Shown here piece by piece: positions 1 to 5,775 of a DNA stretch of 5,775 nt. This DNA is from Clostridia bacterium. Lineage in GTDB: Bacteria > Bacillota > Clostridia > Peptostreptococcales > Anaerovoracaceae. Below the pieces are notes generated by a model. The model was not told the origin of the DNA and did not search any database. It was given only the letters and a program-made list of their open reading frames with translations. The translations under genes were made by a program, and so were the position numbers. The stretch covers positions 1 to 5,775 of the forward strand of contig CAAEEE010000414.1 of assembly GCA_900754805.1 (NCBI GenBank), given 5' to 3'. Every line of letters begins with the position of its first letter. Position 1 is the first letter of the stretch.

Positions 1-1
1 C

Positions 2-832
2 CCCGCCGTGCTTGTTGTGGATGATCAGCTGCAATATGTGATTCCAATTCTGTCAGGACATCTGGGCGGTGCTAACGAAATAGCCAGCCGGCTGGCAGAT
101 CTGGCAGAGGCGGAAGCAGTGCTGACCACAGCCACCGACGTGCATCAAAAACTGGCGCCGGATGTTTTCGCCCGGAAGAACGGGCTAAGAATCATGGACT
201 TTACAGCGGCGAAACTGGTTGCCGCGGCACTGGTGCGAGGAGAAACCATTACGGTCTATACCGATACCGAGGTGAAAGGCCGGGTGCCTGACGAAGTCCG
301 TCTGAAACGACTGGACGACTTTACAGATTATCCGGGCGGCGAGGCCATCCTCATTTCCGCAAGAAAGCCGAGGCTTACAGAAAAGCCGGAGGTTTTGTGG
401 CTGATGCCGCAGACGGTGTATCTGGGTATCGGACTGAAAGCCGGAAAATCGGAGGAAGCCGTGGCACAGGCTGTCGATGTTTGTCTGGAGCAGGCAGGCG
501 TAGATCCGGCAGCTATAGCAGGGATCGCCTCCATTGATATCAAAAGCCGGGAAACGGGTCTGCTCGCGTTTGCAGAAAGGATGCATCTGCCGCTCCGGTT
601 TTATACGGCGGAGGAACTCAATCAAGCAGAGGGCAAATTTACGGAGTCGGCATTTGTCAAGAAGATCACCGGTACGGATAACGTTTGTGAACGCAGTGCC
701 ATGCTGGCAGCCATGACGGCCGGAGATTTTACGGAAGCAGCCTGCAGCTGTATGCTGCTACAGGCAAAGACCGCCTTGAACGGTGTAACTGCCGCACTGG
801 CGATGAAGAAAGGAACGATTCGATTTGAATAA
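2..832 (+). CDS. cbiG: Cobalt-precorrin-5A hydrolase CbiG, 5' end cut off by window edge
   Basis: CbiG opens the delta-lactone of cobalt-precorrin-5A and releases the two-carbon fragment as acetaldehyde, giving cobalt-precorrin-5B in the anaerobic B12 pathway; it is cytoplasmic. The frame is open from base 2, and the first visible residues (PAVLVVDD) already belong to a conserved stretch, so the GTG at 8 is an internal valine and not a start. The family glycine-rich motif SGHLGGANE begins at base 53. A variable middle part follows, and the C-terminal CbiG_C domain starts near base 416 (LGIGLKAGKS) and continues through IASIDIKSRETGLLAFA, PLRFYTAEEL, NVCERSAMLAA and the terminal LLQAKTALNGVTAALA. 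About 276 residues are visible; family members are usually about 350-380, so roughly 80-100 residues are missing upstream. The TAA stop at 830-832 lies inside the next gene. No frameshift or lost motif is seen in the visible part. Confidence 0.95.
   Translation, partial: PAVLVVDDQLQYVIPILSGHLGGANEIASRLADLAEAEAVLTTATDVHQKLAPDVFARKNGLRIMDFTAAKLVAAALVRGETITVYTDTEVKGRVPDEVRLKRLDDFTDYPGGEAILISARKPRLTEKPEVLWLMPQTVYLGIGLKAGKSEEAVAQAVDVCLEQAGVDPAAIAGIASIDIKSRETGLLAFAERMHLPLRFYTAEELNQAEGKFTESAFVKKITGTDNVCERSAMLAAMTAGDFTEAACSCMLLQAKTALNGVTAALAMKKGTIRFE
809..814 (+). promoter_or_regulatory. Ribosome binding site deciding the TTG start of cbiH
   Basis: AAAGGA lies inside the last codons of cbiG, 10 nt before the TTG at 825. 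It supports this non-ATG start, and no competing ATG or GTG in the cbiH frame lies close by. Confidence 0.65.
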
Positions 833-1556
833 GATATATGTAGTCGGCATTGGGCCGGGCGCTTACGAAAAAATGACCATTGAAGCTTGTGAGACACTTA
901 AAAACTGTGATGTCATCATTGGCTATACGGTCTATGTGGATTTGGTCAAAGACCATTTTCCAGGGAAAACTTTCCTGACCACACCGATGCGTAAAGAAAA
1001 AGAACGCTGCGTGATGGCTTTTGAAGAAGCAGCAAAGGACCGGACGGTCGCTATGATCTGTTCCGGCGATGCCGGCGTATACGGCATGGCCGGATTGATC
1101 TATGAAGTGGGAAAAGATTATCCGGAGACGGAAATTAGAGTGGTTCCGGGAGTAACAGCCGCAATCAGCGGGGCAGCATGCCTCGGTGCACCACTCATCC
1201 ACGACTTCTGCCTGATCAGCCTCAGTGACTTACTGACACCATGGGAGCTGATCGAAGAACGTCTGCATAGTGCAGGCAAAGGGGACTTTGTGGTCTGTCT
1301 TTATAATCCATCCAGTGTGAAACGAGCTGATTATTTGGCTAAGGCCTGTGACATTCTGATGGAACATAAACCGAAGGAAACCATATGCGGGATTGTTAAT
1401 AATATCGGCAGAGAAGGCGAGCATATGCAGGTCATGACGCTTTCAGAGCTGCGAGATACGAAGGTTGATATGTTTACCACCGTATTTATCGGAAATACCC
1501 GGACCAAAGTCTTAAACGGCAAAATGGTCACACCGAGAGGTTATAAAGATGTGTAG
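825..1556 (+). CDS. cbiH: Cobalt-factor III / precorrin-3B C17-methyltransferase (CbiH/CobJ family)
   Basis: This SAM-dependent enzyme methylates C17 and drives ring contraction, making cobalt-precorrin-4 in the anaerobic route. The 243-residue protein is full length for the single-domain tetrapyrrole-methylase family. Visible motifs are GIGPG at residues 8-12, SGDAG at 80-84, the VVPGVTAAISGAACLGAPL block, SLSDLLTPW, the CobJ-type LYNPSS and IVNNIGREGE. The start is TTG at 825: it places GIGPG at the usual distance from the N-terminus and has an AAAGGA ribosome site 10 nt upstream. No ATG near this point fits the frame. The gene overlaps cbiG by 8 bp and the fusion gene by 8 bp, suggesting translational coupling. 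Whether it acts on the cobalt-containing substrate (CbiH) or the metal-free one (CobJ) is inferred from the CbiG neighbour, since sequence alone separates the two poorly. Confidence 0.94.
   Translation: MNKIYVVGIGPGAYEKMTIEACETLKNCDVIIGYTVYVDLVKDHFPGKTFLTTPMRKEKERCVMAFEEAAKDRTVAMICSGDAGVYGMAGLIYEVGKDYPETEIRVVPGVTAAISGAACLGAPLIHDFCLISLSDLLTPWELIEERLHSAGKGDFVVCLYNPSSVKRADYLAKACDILMEHKPKETICGIVNNIGREGEHMQVMTLSELRDTKVDMFTTVFIGNTRTKVLNGKMVTPRGYKDV
1535..1540 (+). promoter_or_regulatory. Ribosome binding site of the cbiJ-E-T fusion
   Basis: GAGAGG sits 8 nt before ATG 1549, within the last codons of cbiH. The spacing is standard, and it fixes the start that overlaps the cbiH stop codon. Confidence 0.65.
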
Positions 1557-3609
1557 AATCCTTTTATTCGGAGGAACGACCGAAGGCAGGCTGCTTTCGG
1601 AGTTTCTCGTCAACAATCAAATCCCGTCCATTGTCTGTGCGGCAACAGCATACGGCGGCAGTCTCAGTGCGTCCTCAGAAGAAGTCCGCGTGCTGGCAGA
1701 GCGGCTGGATGCTGCGGAAATGGCAGCTCTGATGCAGACCGAGCATCCGGAGCTGGTCATCGATGCAACCCATCCTTACGCGGCTGAGGTAACCGAGAAT
1801 ATCCAGCAGGCAGCGAGCGCGGCCGATATTGAGTATCTGCGTGTCCTGAGGGAAACGGAAGCGGTGGAGATGCAGGAAATGGTCTTCCTAAATTCCGTGG
1901 AAGCCGCGGCAGAATGGCTGGATGGCAGGGAAGGACAGATTCTGGTCACAACCGGCAGCAAGGAGCTCAAGGCATATACGAAGATTCGAAACTGGCAGGA
2001 GCGGATTTTTGCCCGTGTCCTTTCTACGGAAGAGTCGGTTCGTCACTGTGCAGCGCTGGGCTTTGAAGGCAGGAACCTGATCGCCATGCAGGGACCTTTT
2101 ACGGAAGCATTGAACGAAGCCATGCTTCGTGCTTATGACATCCAATATTTAGTTACCAAGGATACCGGCAGAAGCGGTGGCTTTGCAGAGAAAATTGAAG
2201 CCTGCCGGGCGTGCGGCTGCACACCGGTCATCATAGGCAGACCGCGCAAAGAAAAAGGTCTTTCTGTTACTGCCTGCAGGCAGCAGATGATCGATCGGCT
2301 GGGACTGCGGCCACCGGTCAAAGTTACGCTGATTGGCATTGGGCCGGGAAGAGCGGATGCTATGACCGAAGAAGGTATGAAGGCACTGCAGGAAGCGGAT
2401 TTTGTCATCGGTTCCGGTAGAATGCTGGACTGCGTACGAGGAAAGAAACCGTTGCTGGATGCTTACTGCAGCGAGAAGATTGCCGGCTTTATTGACAGCC
2501 ATCGCGGTTACGAACGGTTTGCGGTACTGCTTTCCGGGGACACCGGATTTTACAGCGGTGCGAAAAAGCTTTATCAGGCACTGACCAAATCGGATACGGA
2601 AGACAGCGTGCAGATTCTGACCGGTGTCTCCTCAATTTCCTATTTTGCAGCGAGGCTGGGTACTTCCTGGGATGATGCAGTTATCGCATCCAATCATGGA
2701 AGAAAGCAGGCACTCATTCCGCTGATTCGTGATCACGAAAAGGTCTTCTCCATTCTCGGAAAACCGGAAGATGCAGCCGAACTGGCACAGAAGCTGGTGG
2801 GCTATGGCATGGCAGAAGTAAAACTGTCGGTAGGCGAAAGACTTTCTTATGCGGATGAAAAAATAACTGTGGGAGAAGCAAAAGAGTTTTGTGACTTCCG
2901 CCACGACCCGCTGAGCGTGCTTTTGCTGGAAAATCCATTTATAACGGATACAAAAATCAATCCGCTGCACTGCCGCGGGGATGAGGAATTTTTAAGAGGG
3001 AAGGTGCCGATGACCAAGGAAGAGATCCGCGTGTTATCGATGGATCGGCTTCACCTGACCGAAGAAGCAGTCTGCTATGACATCGGCGCGGGAACCGGAT
3101 CGGTATCCATTGAAATGGCACTGCGAGCATCGAAGGGCAGGGTTTATGCGGTAGAACGAAATCCGGAAGCTATCAAATTGTTACAGGACAATAGAAAAAA
3201 GTTCAAGACAGATAATCTGACTGTCATAGAGGGGCTGGCACCGGATGTCATGGACAAGCTTCCACCGGCGACTCATATTTTTATCGGTGGTTCCGCCGGA
3301 AATATGGATGCTATCATTGAAGCAGCATTGGCAAAGCTTCCGAAGAATAGGAAAGCTGCATGCGAAAAGGAGACATCCGACCTTGTCAGCTGTGGAAGGT
3401 GTAAACCTGCGCAAATCCGCTTCGTGATCAACTGTATTGCCATGGAATCGACAGCACAAGCCCTTGCCTGTGCGAAAAAATATGGCAGGGAGAAACCGGA
3501 GGTGACGCAGATTTCAGTTGCCAGAGGACATGCTGCCGGCAGCTACACTATGATGAAAAGCGAAAATCCAATCACCATCATTTGTTTCGATGCGGAGGCA
3601 TGCTTATGA
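1549..3609 (+). CDS. cbiJET: Trifunctional fusion: cobalt-precorrin-6A reductase (CbiJ/CobK) - C5-methyltransferase (CbiE) - C15-methyltransferase/decarboxylase (CbiT)
   Basis: One 686-residue protein carries three B12 enzymes. Residues 1 to about 254 are CbiJ/CobK, the NAD(P)H-dependent reductase, with GGTTEGR near the start, DATHPYAAEVT, TTGSKEL, MQGPFTEA and TKDTGRSGGFAEKIEAC. Residues 257 to about 463 are the CbiE tetrapyrrole methylase, with GIGPG at 263-267, SGDTGFYSG at 329-337 and TGVSS at 358-362. Residues 477-686 are CbiT, a Rossmann-fold methyltransferase, with GKVPMTKEEIR, the SAM motif DIGAGTG at 511-517, acidic E536 after the second strand, and FIGGSAGN at 578-585. CbiE-CbiT fusions (CobL-like) are common; adding CbiJ at the N-terminus is less common. 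The ATG at 1549 overlaps the cbiH stop and has GAGAGG 8 nt upstream. An extra stretch of about 22 residues (601-622) interrupts CbiT just before the conserved strand IRFVINCIAMES. The frame is kept and the rest of CbiT is intact, so the protein is probably functional, but this is not proven. Confidence 0.94.
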   Translation: MCRILLFGGTTEGRLLSEFLVNNQIPSIVCAATAYGGSLSASSEEVRVLAERLDAAEMAALMQTEHPELVIDATHPYAAEVTENIQQAASAADIEYLRVLRETEAVEMQEMVFLNSVEAAAEWLDGREGQILVTTGSKELKAYTKIRNWQERIFARVLSTEESVRHCAALGFEGRNLIAMQGPFTEALNEAMLRAYDIQYLVTKDTGRSGGFAEKIEACRACGCTPVIIGRPRKEKGLSVTACRQQMIDRLGLRPPVKVTLIGIGPGRADAMTEEGMKALQEADFVIGSGRMLDCVRGKKPLLDAYCSEKIAGFIDSHRGYERFAVLLSGDTGFYSGAKKLYQALTKSDTEDSVQILTGVSSISYFAARLGTSWDDAVIASNHGRKQALIPLIRDHEKVFSILGKPEDAAELAQKLVGYGMAEVKLSVGERLSYADEKITVGEAKEFCDFRHDPLSVLLLENPFITDTKINPLHCRGDEEFLRGKVPMTKEEIRVLSMDRLHLTEEAVCYDIGAGTGSVSIEMALRASKGRVYAVERNPEAIKLLQDNRKKFKTDNLTVIEGLAPDVMDKLPPATHIFIGGSAGNMDAIIEAALAKLPKNRKAACEKETSDLVSCGRCKPAQIRFVINCIAMESTAQALACAKKYGREKPEVTQISVARGHAAGSYTMMKSENPITIICFDAEACL
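3349..3414 (+). repeat. In-frame insert of about 66 bp in the CbiT domain, possible palindromic element
   Basis: CbiT proteins normally pass from the helix after FIGGS (here EAALAKLPKN) to the strand RFVIN-AIxxE within a few residues. Here about 22 residues separate LPKN (ending at base 3348) from IRFVIN (starting at 3415). The extra peptide includes CEKETSDLVSCGRC and resembles nothing I know in CbiT. The DNA shows inverted repeats: ACCTT (3380-3384) with AAGGT (3396-3400) around the palindrome CAGCTG (3387-3392), and AGGT (3397-3400) with ACCT (3405-3408). Boundaries are uncertain by about 6 bp. The length is a multiple of three, so the frame resumes. A short mobile palindromic element is my inference; no second copy occurs in this window. 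A lineage-specific loop is the alternative. Confidence 0.5.
3593..3598 (+). promoter_or_regulatory. Ribosome binding site deciding the start of cbiA
   Basis: CGGAGG is 7 nt before ATG 3606. The in-frame ATG at 3600 is only 1 nt away, and the TTG at 3582 lies upstream of the site, so 3606 is the most likely start. The site is within the last codons of the fusion gene. Confidence 0.75.
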
Positions 3610-4997
3610 AAATACCAAGAATTTTGCTGTGCGCCGGCGCAAGCGGCAGCGGTAAGACCTTACTGACCTGCGGAATTTTGCAGGCACTGATCCATCGAGG
3701 ACTCAGGCCGGCTTCCTTCAAATGCGGACCGGATTATATCGATCCCATGTTTCACAAAAAAGTGCTGGGGACGACATCCGGCAATCTGGATACTTTCTTT
3801 CTGGACGATGAAAGTCTGCGCTGGCTGTTTACTGAGTGGGGAAAGGACTGTGATATTGCCGTGCTGGAAGGTGTCATGGGCTATTATGACGGTCTGGGCG
3901 GCATCAGCCAGAAGGCAAGTACTTATGATGTGGCGAGAGCAACCCGGACACCTGTTATTCTGATCATCAACGGCAAAGGGGCCAGTGCATCATTGGCAGC
4001 GCAGATTCAGGGATTTCAAAATTTTAAAGCGGACAGCGGTATTGCCGGGATCATCCTCAACCATGTCAACGAACCGATGTACCGACTGCTGAAAGCATAT
4101 ATCGAAGAAACCTGCCATGTGCCGGTGGTCGGCTGGCTGCCGGAACTTGCGGACGTTCATCTGGAAAGCCGCCATCTGGGGCTGGTCATGCCGGATGAAG
4201 TAGAGGAGATTCAAAAAAAACTGATGCAGCTGGCTGAAGTGGTTGAACAGACCATTGACCTCGAGCAGCTTCTTGCAATTGCCCAAACAGCCCCGGACAT
4301 CAGCGGAATCGATCCGCTGACGAAACTGCCGGAGACAGACAGAGTTTGCGAGGAAAAGCTTCGCGTCGGGGTAGCCGGAGACGAGGCATTCTGCTTCCTT
4401 TATGAGGATAATCTGCGATTACTGGAACGTTTAGGTGCTGAAATCATCCCGTTTTCACCGATTCGGGACAAACAGATTCCGCGCGATCTTGATGGACTGA
4501 TTTTTTATGGCGGATATCCGGAGCTTTATGCCGCGGCACTTTCGGCAAATAAGACAATGATTGCAAGCATCCGTCGGGCAGATGCCGATGGTATACCGAT
4601 TCTGGCTGAATGCGGCGGCTTCATGTATCTGGGAGAATCTATGGAAGACATAGACGGGCAGGTTTATCCAATGGTCGGGCTGACAGAAGGCAAGGCTTAC
4701 CGTACCGGCAAGCTGGTGCGATTTGGATATGTTGACTTAACTGCATCTCAGACGAGCAGTGGATTCTTTGATGGATACGAGGATATCGGCATTCTCAAAG
4801 CTCATGAATTCCACTATTATGATACGACAGATAACGGCTGTGCTTTTCATGCACAGAAACCGGCAGGAAAGCGAAATTGGGACTGCTTGATCAGCAGACA
4901 AAATCTGCTGGTGGGGTTTCCGCATATTTACTATTATGCAAACCCGAAATTCGCTCAAATCTTTTTAGATAAATGCAGACGCAGAAAGCATCTGTAA
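3606..4997 (+). CDS. cbiA: Cobyrinate a,c-diamide synthase CbiA
   Basis: CbiA uses ATP and glutamine to amidate the a and c carboxylates of cobyrinate in the cytoplasm. The 463-residue length is typical. The N-terminal dethiobiotin-synthetase-like ATPase domain has a P-loop GASGSGKT at residues 11-18, the substrate/metal motif FKCGPDYIDPMFH at 38-50, LDTFFLD at 61-67, and LEGVMGYYDG at 87-96, where E88 and D95 match conserved acidic positions. The C-terminal class I glutamine amidotransferase domain has GLIFYGGYPELYA, the nucleophile Cys336 in ECGGFMYLG, and the AHEFHYYD motif at 399-406 that holds the catalytic histidine. I chose ATG 3606, which overlaps the upstream TGA as ATGA and has CGGAGG 7 nt before it. 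A TTG at 3582 and an ATG at 3600 are in frame, but the first would put the ribosome site inside the gene and the second is 1 nt from it. CobB is the aerobic homologue; context favours CbiA. Confidence 0.96.
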   Translation: MKIPRILLCAGASGSGKTLLTCGILQALIHRGLRPASFKCGPDYIDPMFHKKVLGTTSGNLDTFFLDDESLRWLFTEWGKDCDIAVLEGVMGYYDGLGGISQKASTYDVARATRTPVILIINGKGASASLAAQIQGFQNFKADSGIAGIILNHVNEPMYRLLKAYIEETCHVPVVGWLPELADVHLESRHLGLVMPDEVEEIQKKLMQLAEVVEQTIDLEQLLAIAQTAPDISGIDPLTKLPETDRVCEEKLRVGVAGDEAFCFLYEDNLRLLERLGAEIIPFSPIRDKQIPRDLDGLIFYGGYPELYAAALSANKTMIASIRRADADGIPILAECGGFMYLGESMEDIDGQVYPMVGLTEGKAYRTGKLVRFGYVDLTASQTSSGFFDGYEDIGILKAHEFHYYDTTDNGCAFHAQKPAGKRNWDCLISRQNLLVGFPHIYYYANPKFAQIFLDKCRRRKHL

Positions 4998-5001
4998 GAA
5001 T

Positions 5002-5005
5002 GGAG
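5002..5005 (+). promoter_or_regulatory. Ribosome binding site of cbiB
   Basis: GGAG lies 7 nt before ATG 5013, in the 15 bp gap after the cbiA stop. It supports this start over the ATG at 5000, which is in a different frame. Confidence 0.65.
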
Positions 5006-5012
5006 ACTCGCT

Positions 5013-5775
5013 ATGTTGCATTATACAGGCATCGCTTTGGCGGCCGGCTTTTTGCTCGATCTTGCCATCGGCGATCCACGATGGCTCTATCATCCGGTCA
5101 GATTGATCGGGAAACTGATAGACCGGCTCGAAAAGAATATCAGAAAAGTATTCCCGAAAACACCCGGTGGGGAACTGGCAGGCGGCATTTTCCTAGTCAT
5201 CGGAGTTGTTTTGGTTACTGTGGGGGTGACTGCAGGGATTTTACACATGGCTTATGGACTCCATGCAGCAGCAGGCTTTGCGCTGGAATCCTTCATGTGT
5301 TATCAGATGCTGGCAGTTCGCTCTTTGAAGGACGAAAGCATGCTTGTATATGATGCTTTGACTTCGGGCAAGGAAAGCAGTCTTGCAGATGGAAGAGACG
5401 CAGTATCTCGTATCGTTGGACGAGATACGCAGAATCTGGATGAAACCGGAGTGACCAAGGCTGCTGTCGAGACGGTGGCGGAAAACTTCGGGGACGGGGT
5501 ATTTGCCCCGATGTTTTACATGGCATTGGGAGGTCCGGTGTGCATGTATCTGTATAAAGCAATCAATACCATGGATTCCATGCTTGGTTATAAAAATGAA
5601 CGTTTTTTGTATTTTGGAAGAGCCGCGGCGAAGCTGGATGATGTGGTGAATTTTATTCCGGCGAGGATGGCAGGCATCATGCTGGTGATCAGTGCCTGGA
5701 TAGGACCCTTTGACGGAAAGAACGCCGGCAGGATTTTTACCAGAGACAGACGCAAACACGCCAGCCCCAACTCGG
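5013..5775 (+). CDS. cbiB: Adenosylcobinamide-phosphate synthase CbiB, 3' end cut off by window edge
   Basis: CbiB is an integral membrane enzyme that attaches aminopropanol (or its phosphate) to adenosylcobyrate. The ATG at 5013 begins MLHYTGIALAAGFLLD and has GGAG 7 nt upstream; the frame stays open for 254 codons to the window end. Family motifs are GDPRWLYHPVRLIG near residues 20-33, SRIVGRDT at 132-139, AENFGDGVFAPMFY from 156, KAINTMDSMLGYKNERF from 182, FGRAAAKLDDVVNFIPAR, and the terminal RDRRKHASPNS. Hydrophobic segments lie at about 4-18, 53-80, 163-180 and 210-230. Family length is about 310-320 residues, so roughly 60 are missing. The gene follows cbiA by 15 bp and is probably in the same transcript. 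It has no stop inside the window, so an ORF finder that requires one will miss it, while an unrelated open frame covers 4973-5353. Confidence 0.95.
   Translation, partial: MLHYTGIALAAGFLLDLAIGDPRWLYHPVRLIGKLIDRLEKNIRKVFPKTPGGELAGGIFLVIGVVLVTVGVTAGILHMAYGLHAAAGFALESFMCYQMLAVRSLKDESMLVYDALTSGKESSLADGRDAVSRIVGRDTQNLDETGVTKAAVETVAENFGDGVFAPMFYMALGGPVCMYLYKAINTMDSMLGYKNERFLYFGRAAAKLDDVVNFIPARMAGIMLVISAWIGPFDGKNAGRIFTRDRRKHASPNS
5403..5428 (+). repeat. Perfect 9-bp inverted repeat inside cbiB
   Basis: GTATCTCGT (5403-5411) and ACGAGATAC (5420-5428) are exact reverse complements separated by 8 nt. The hairpin falls on the codons of the conserved SRIVGRDT motif, so much of it may be forced by the protein sequence. 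There is no U-tract after it, so it is not a standard terminator. Confidence 0.6.

Noticed and set aside
8..10. GTG as the true start of cbiG
   Set aside because: The frame is open to base 2 and the residues around it are a conserved internal part of CbiG; the family N-terminal region must lie outside the window.
729..1202. Antisense open frame of 157 codons opposite the cbiG/cbiH junction
   Set aside because: It lies opposite conserved CbiG and CbiH motifs and has no domain or ribosome site that I can recognise.
3245..3427. Small + strand open frame of 60 codons across the CbiT insert
   Set aside because: It has no ribosome site or recognisable domain and sits inside the CbiT coding region; it is useful only as a sign that the insert is open in a second frame.
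3582..3608. Earlier TTG start for cbiA adding 8 residues
   Set aside because: CGGAGG at 3593-3598 would lie inside the coding region; the ATG at 3606 has correct spacing, and the P-loop then falls at the usual position near residue 11.
4998..5012. Possible terminator or promoter between cbiA and cbiB
   Set aside because: The gap is only 15 bp, with no hairpin or T-run, and is taken up by the cbiB ribosome site.
4973..5353. Open frame of 126 codons on the + strand between cbiA and cbiB
   Set aside because: It overlaps the true cbiB frame, which starts at 5013 and shows every CbiB motif up to the window end; the 126-residue translation has no recognisable domain.
5241..5759. Long antisense open frame (172 codons) opposite cbiB
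   Set aside because: The translation is rich in Cys, His and Arg with no known motif, and it lies wholly opposite well-conserved cbiB codons; it is a shadow.

Overview
The window lies inside a cobalamin (vitamin B12) biosynthesis operon of the oxygen-independent, early-cobalt-insertion type. All five genes are on the + strand and packed head to tail: cbiG (3' part) - cbiH - a cbiJ/cbiE/cbiT fusion - cbiA - cbiB (5' part). The CbiG-type lactone hydrolase and the Cbi-type fusion indicate the anaerobic route. Purine-rich Shine-Dalgarno sites, a TTG start, roughly balanced GC and tight overlaps suggest an anaerobic member of the Bacillota (Clostridia-like). That placement is an inference from style and gene content, not a proven assignment.

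Layout. 2-832: cbiG, whose N-terminus lies beyond the left edge. 825-1556: cbiH, with a TTG start overlapping cbiG by 8 bp. 1549-3609: one 686-residue protein with precorrin-6A reductase (CbiJ/CobK), C5-methyltransferase (CbiE) and C15-methyltransferase/decarboxylase (CbiT) domains, overlapping cbiH by 8 bp. 3606-4997: cbiA, overlapping the fusion by 4 bp (ATGA). 5013-5775: cbiB, running off the right edge after 254 codons. The only intergenic gap is 15 bp (4998-5012), so there is no room for internal promoters or terminators between genes, and I see no RNA gene, CRISPR array or transposase. A cobalamin riboswitch, if the operon has one, would lie upstream of the window.

How the genes work together. 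CbiH makes the ring-contracted C17-methylated intermediate. CbiG opens the delta-lactone and releases acetaldehyde. The fusion protein can supply three consecutive later steps: reduction of cobalt-precorrin-6A, C15 methylation with decarboxylation, and C5 methylation. CbiA amidates the a and c side chains of cobyrinate, and CbiB attaches the aminopropanol arm at the membrane. CbiL, CbiF, CbiD, CbiC, CbiP and the cobalt chelatase are not in this window.

The most unusual signal is an in-frame extra segment of about 66 bp in the CbiT part of the fusion (about 3349-3414). It separates two otherwise normal pieces of the methyltransferase fold, contains nested inverted repeats, and looks like a small palindromic element inserted into a coding sequence. 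Only one copy is visible here, so its repeat nature is untested.
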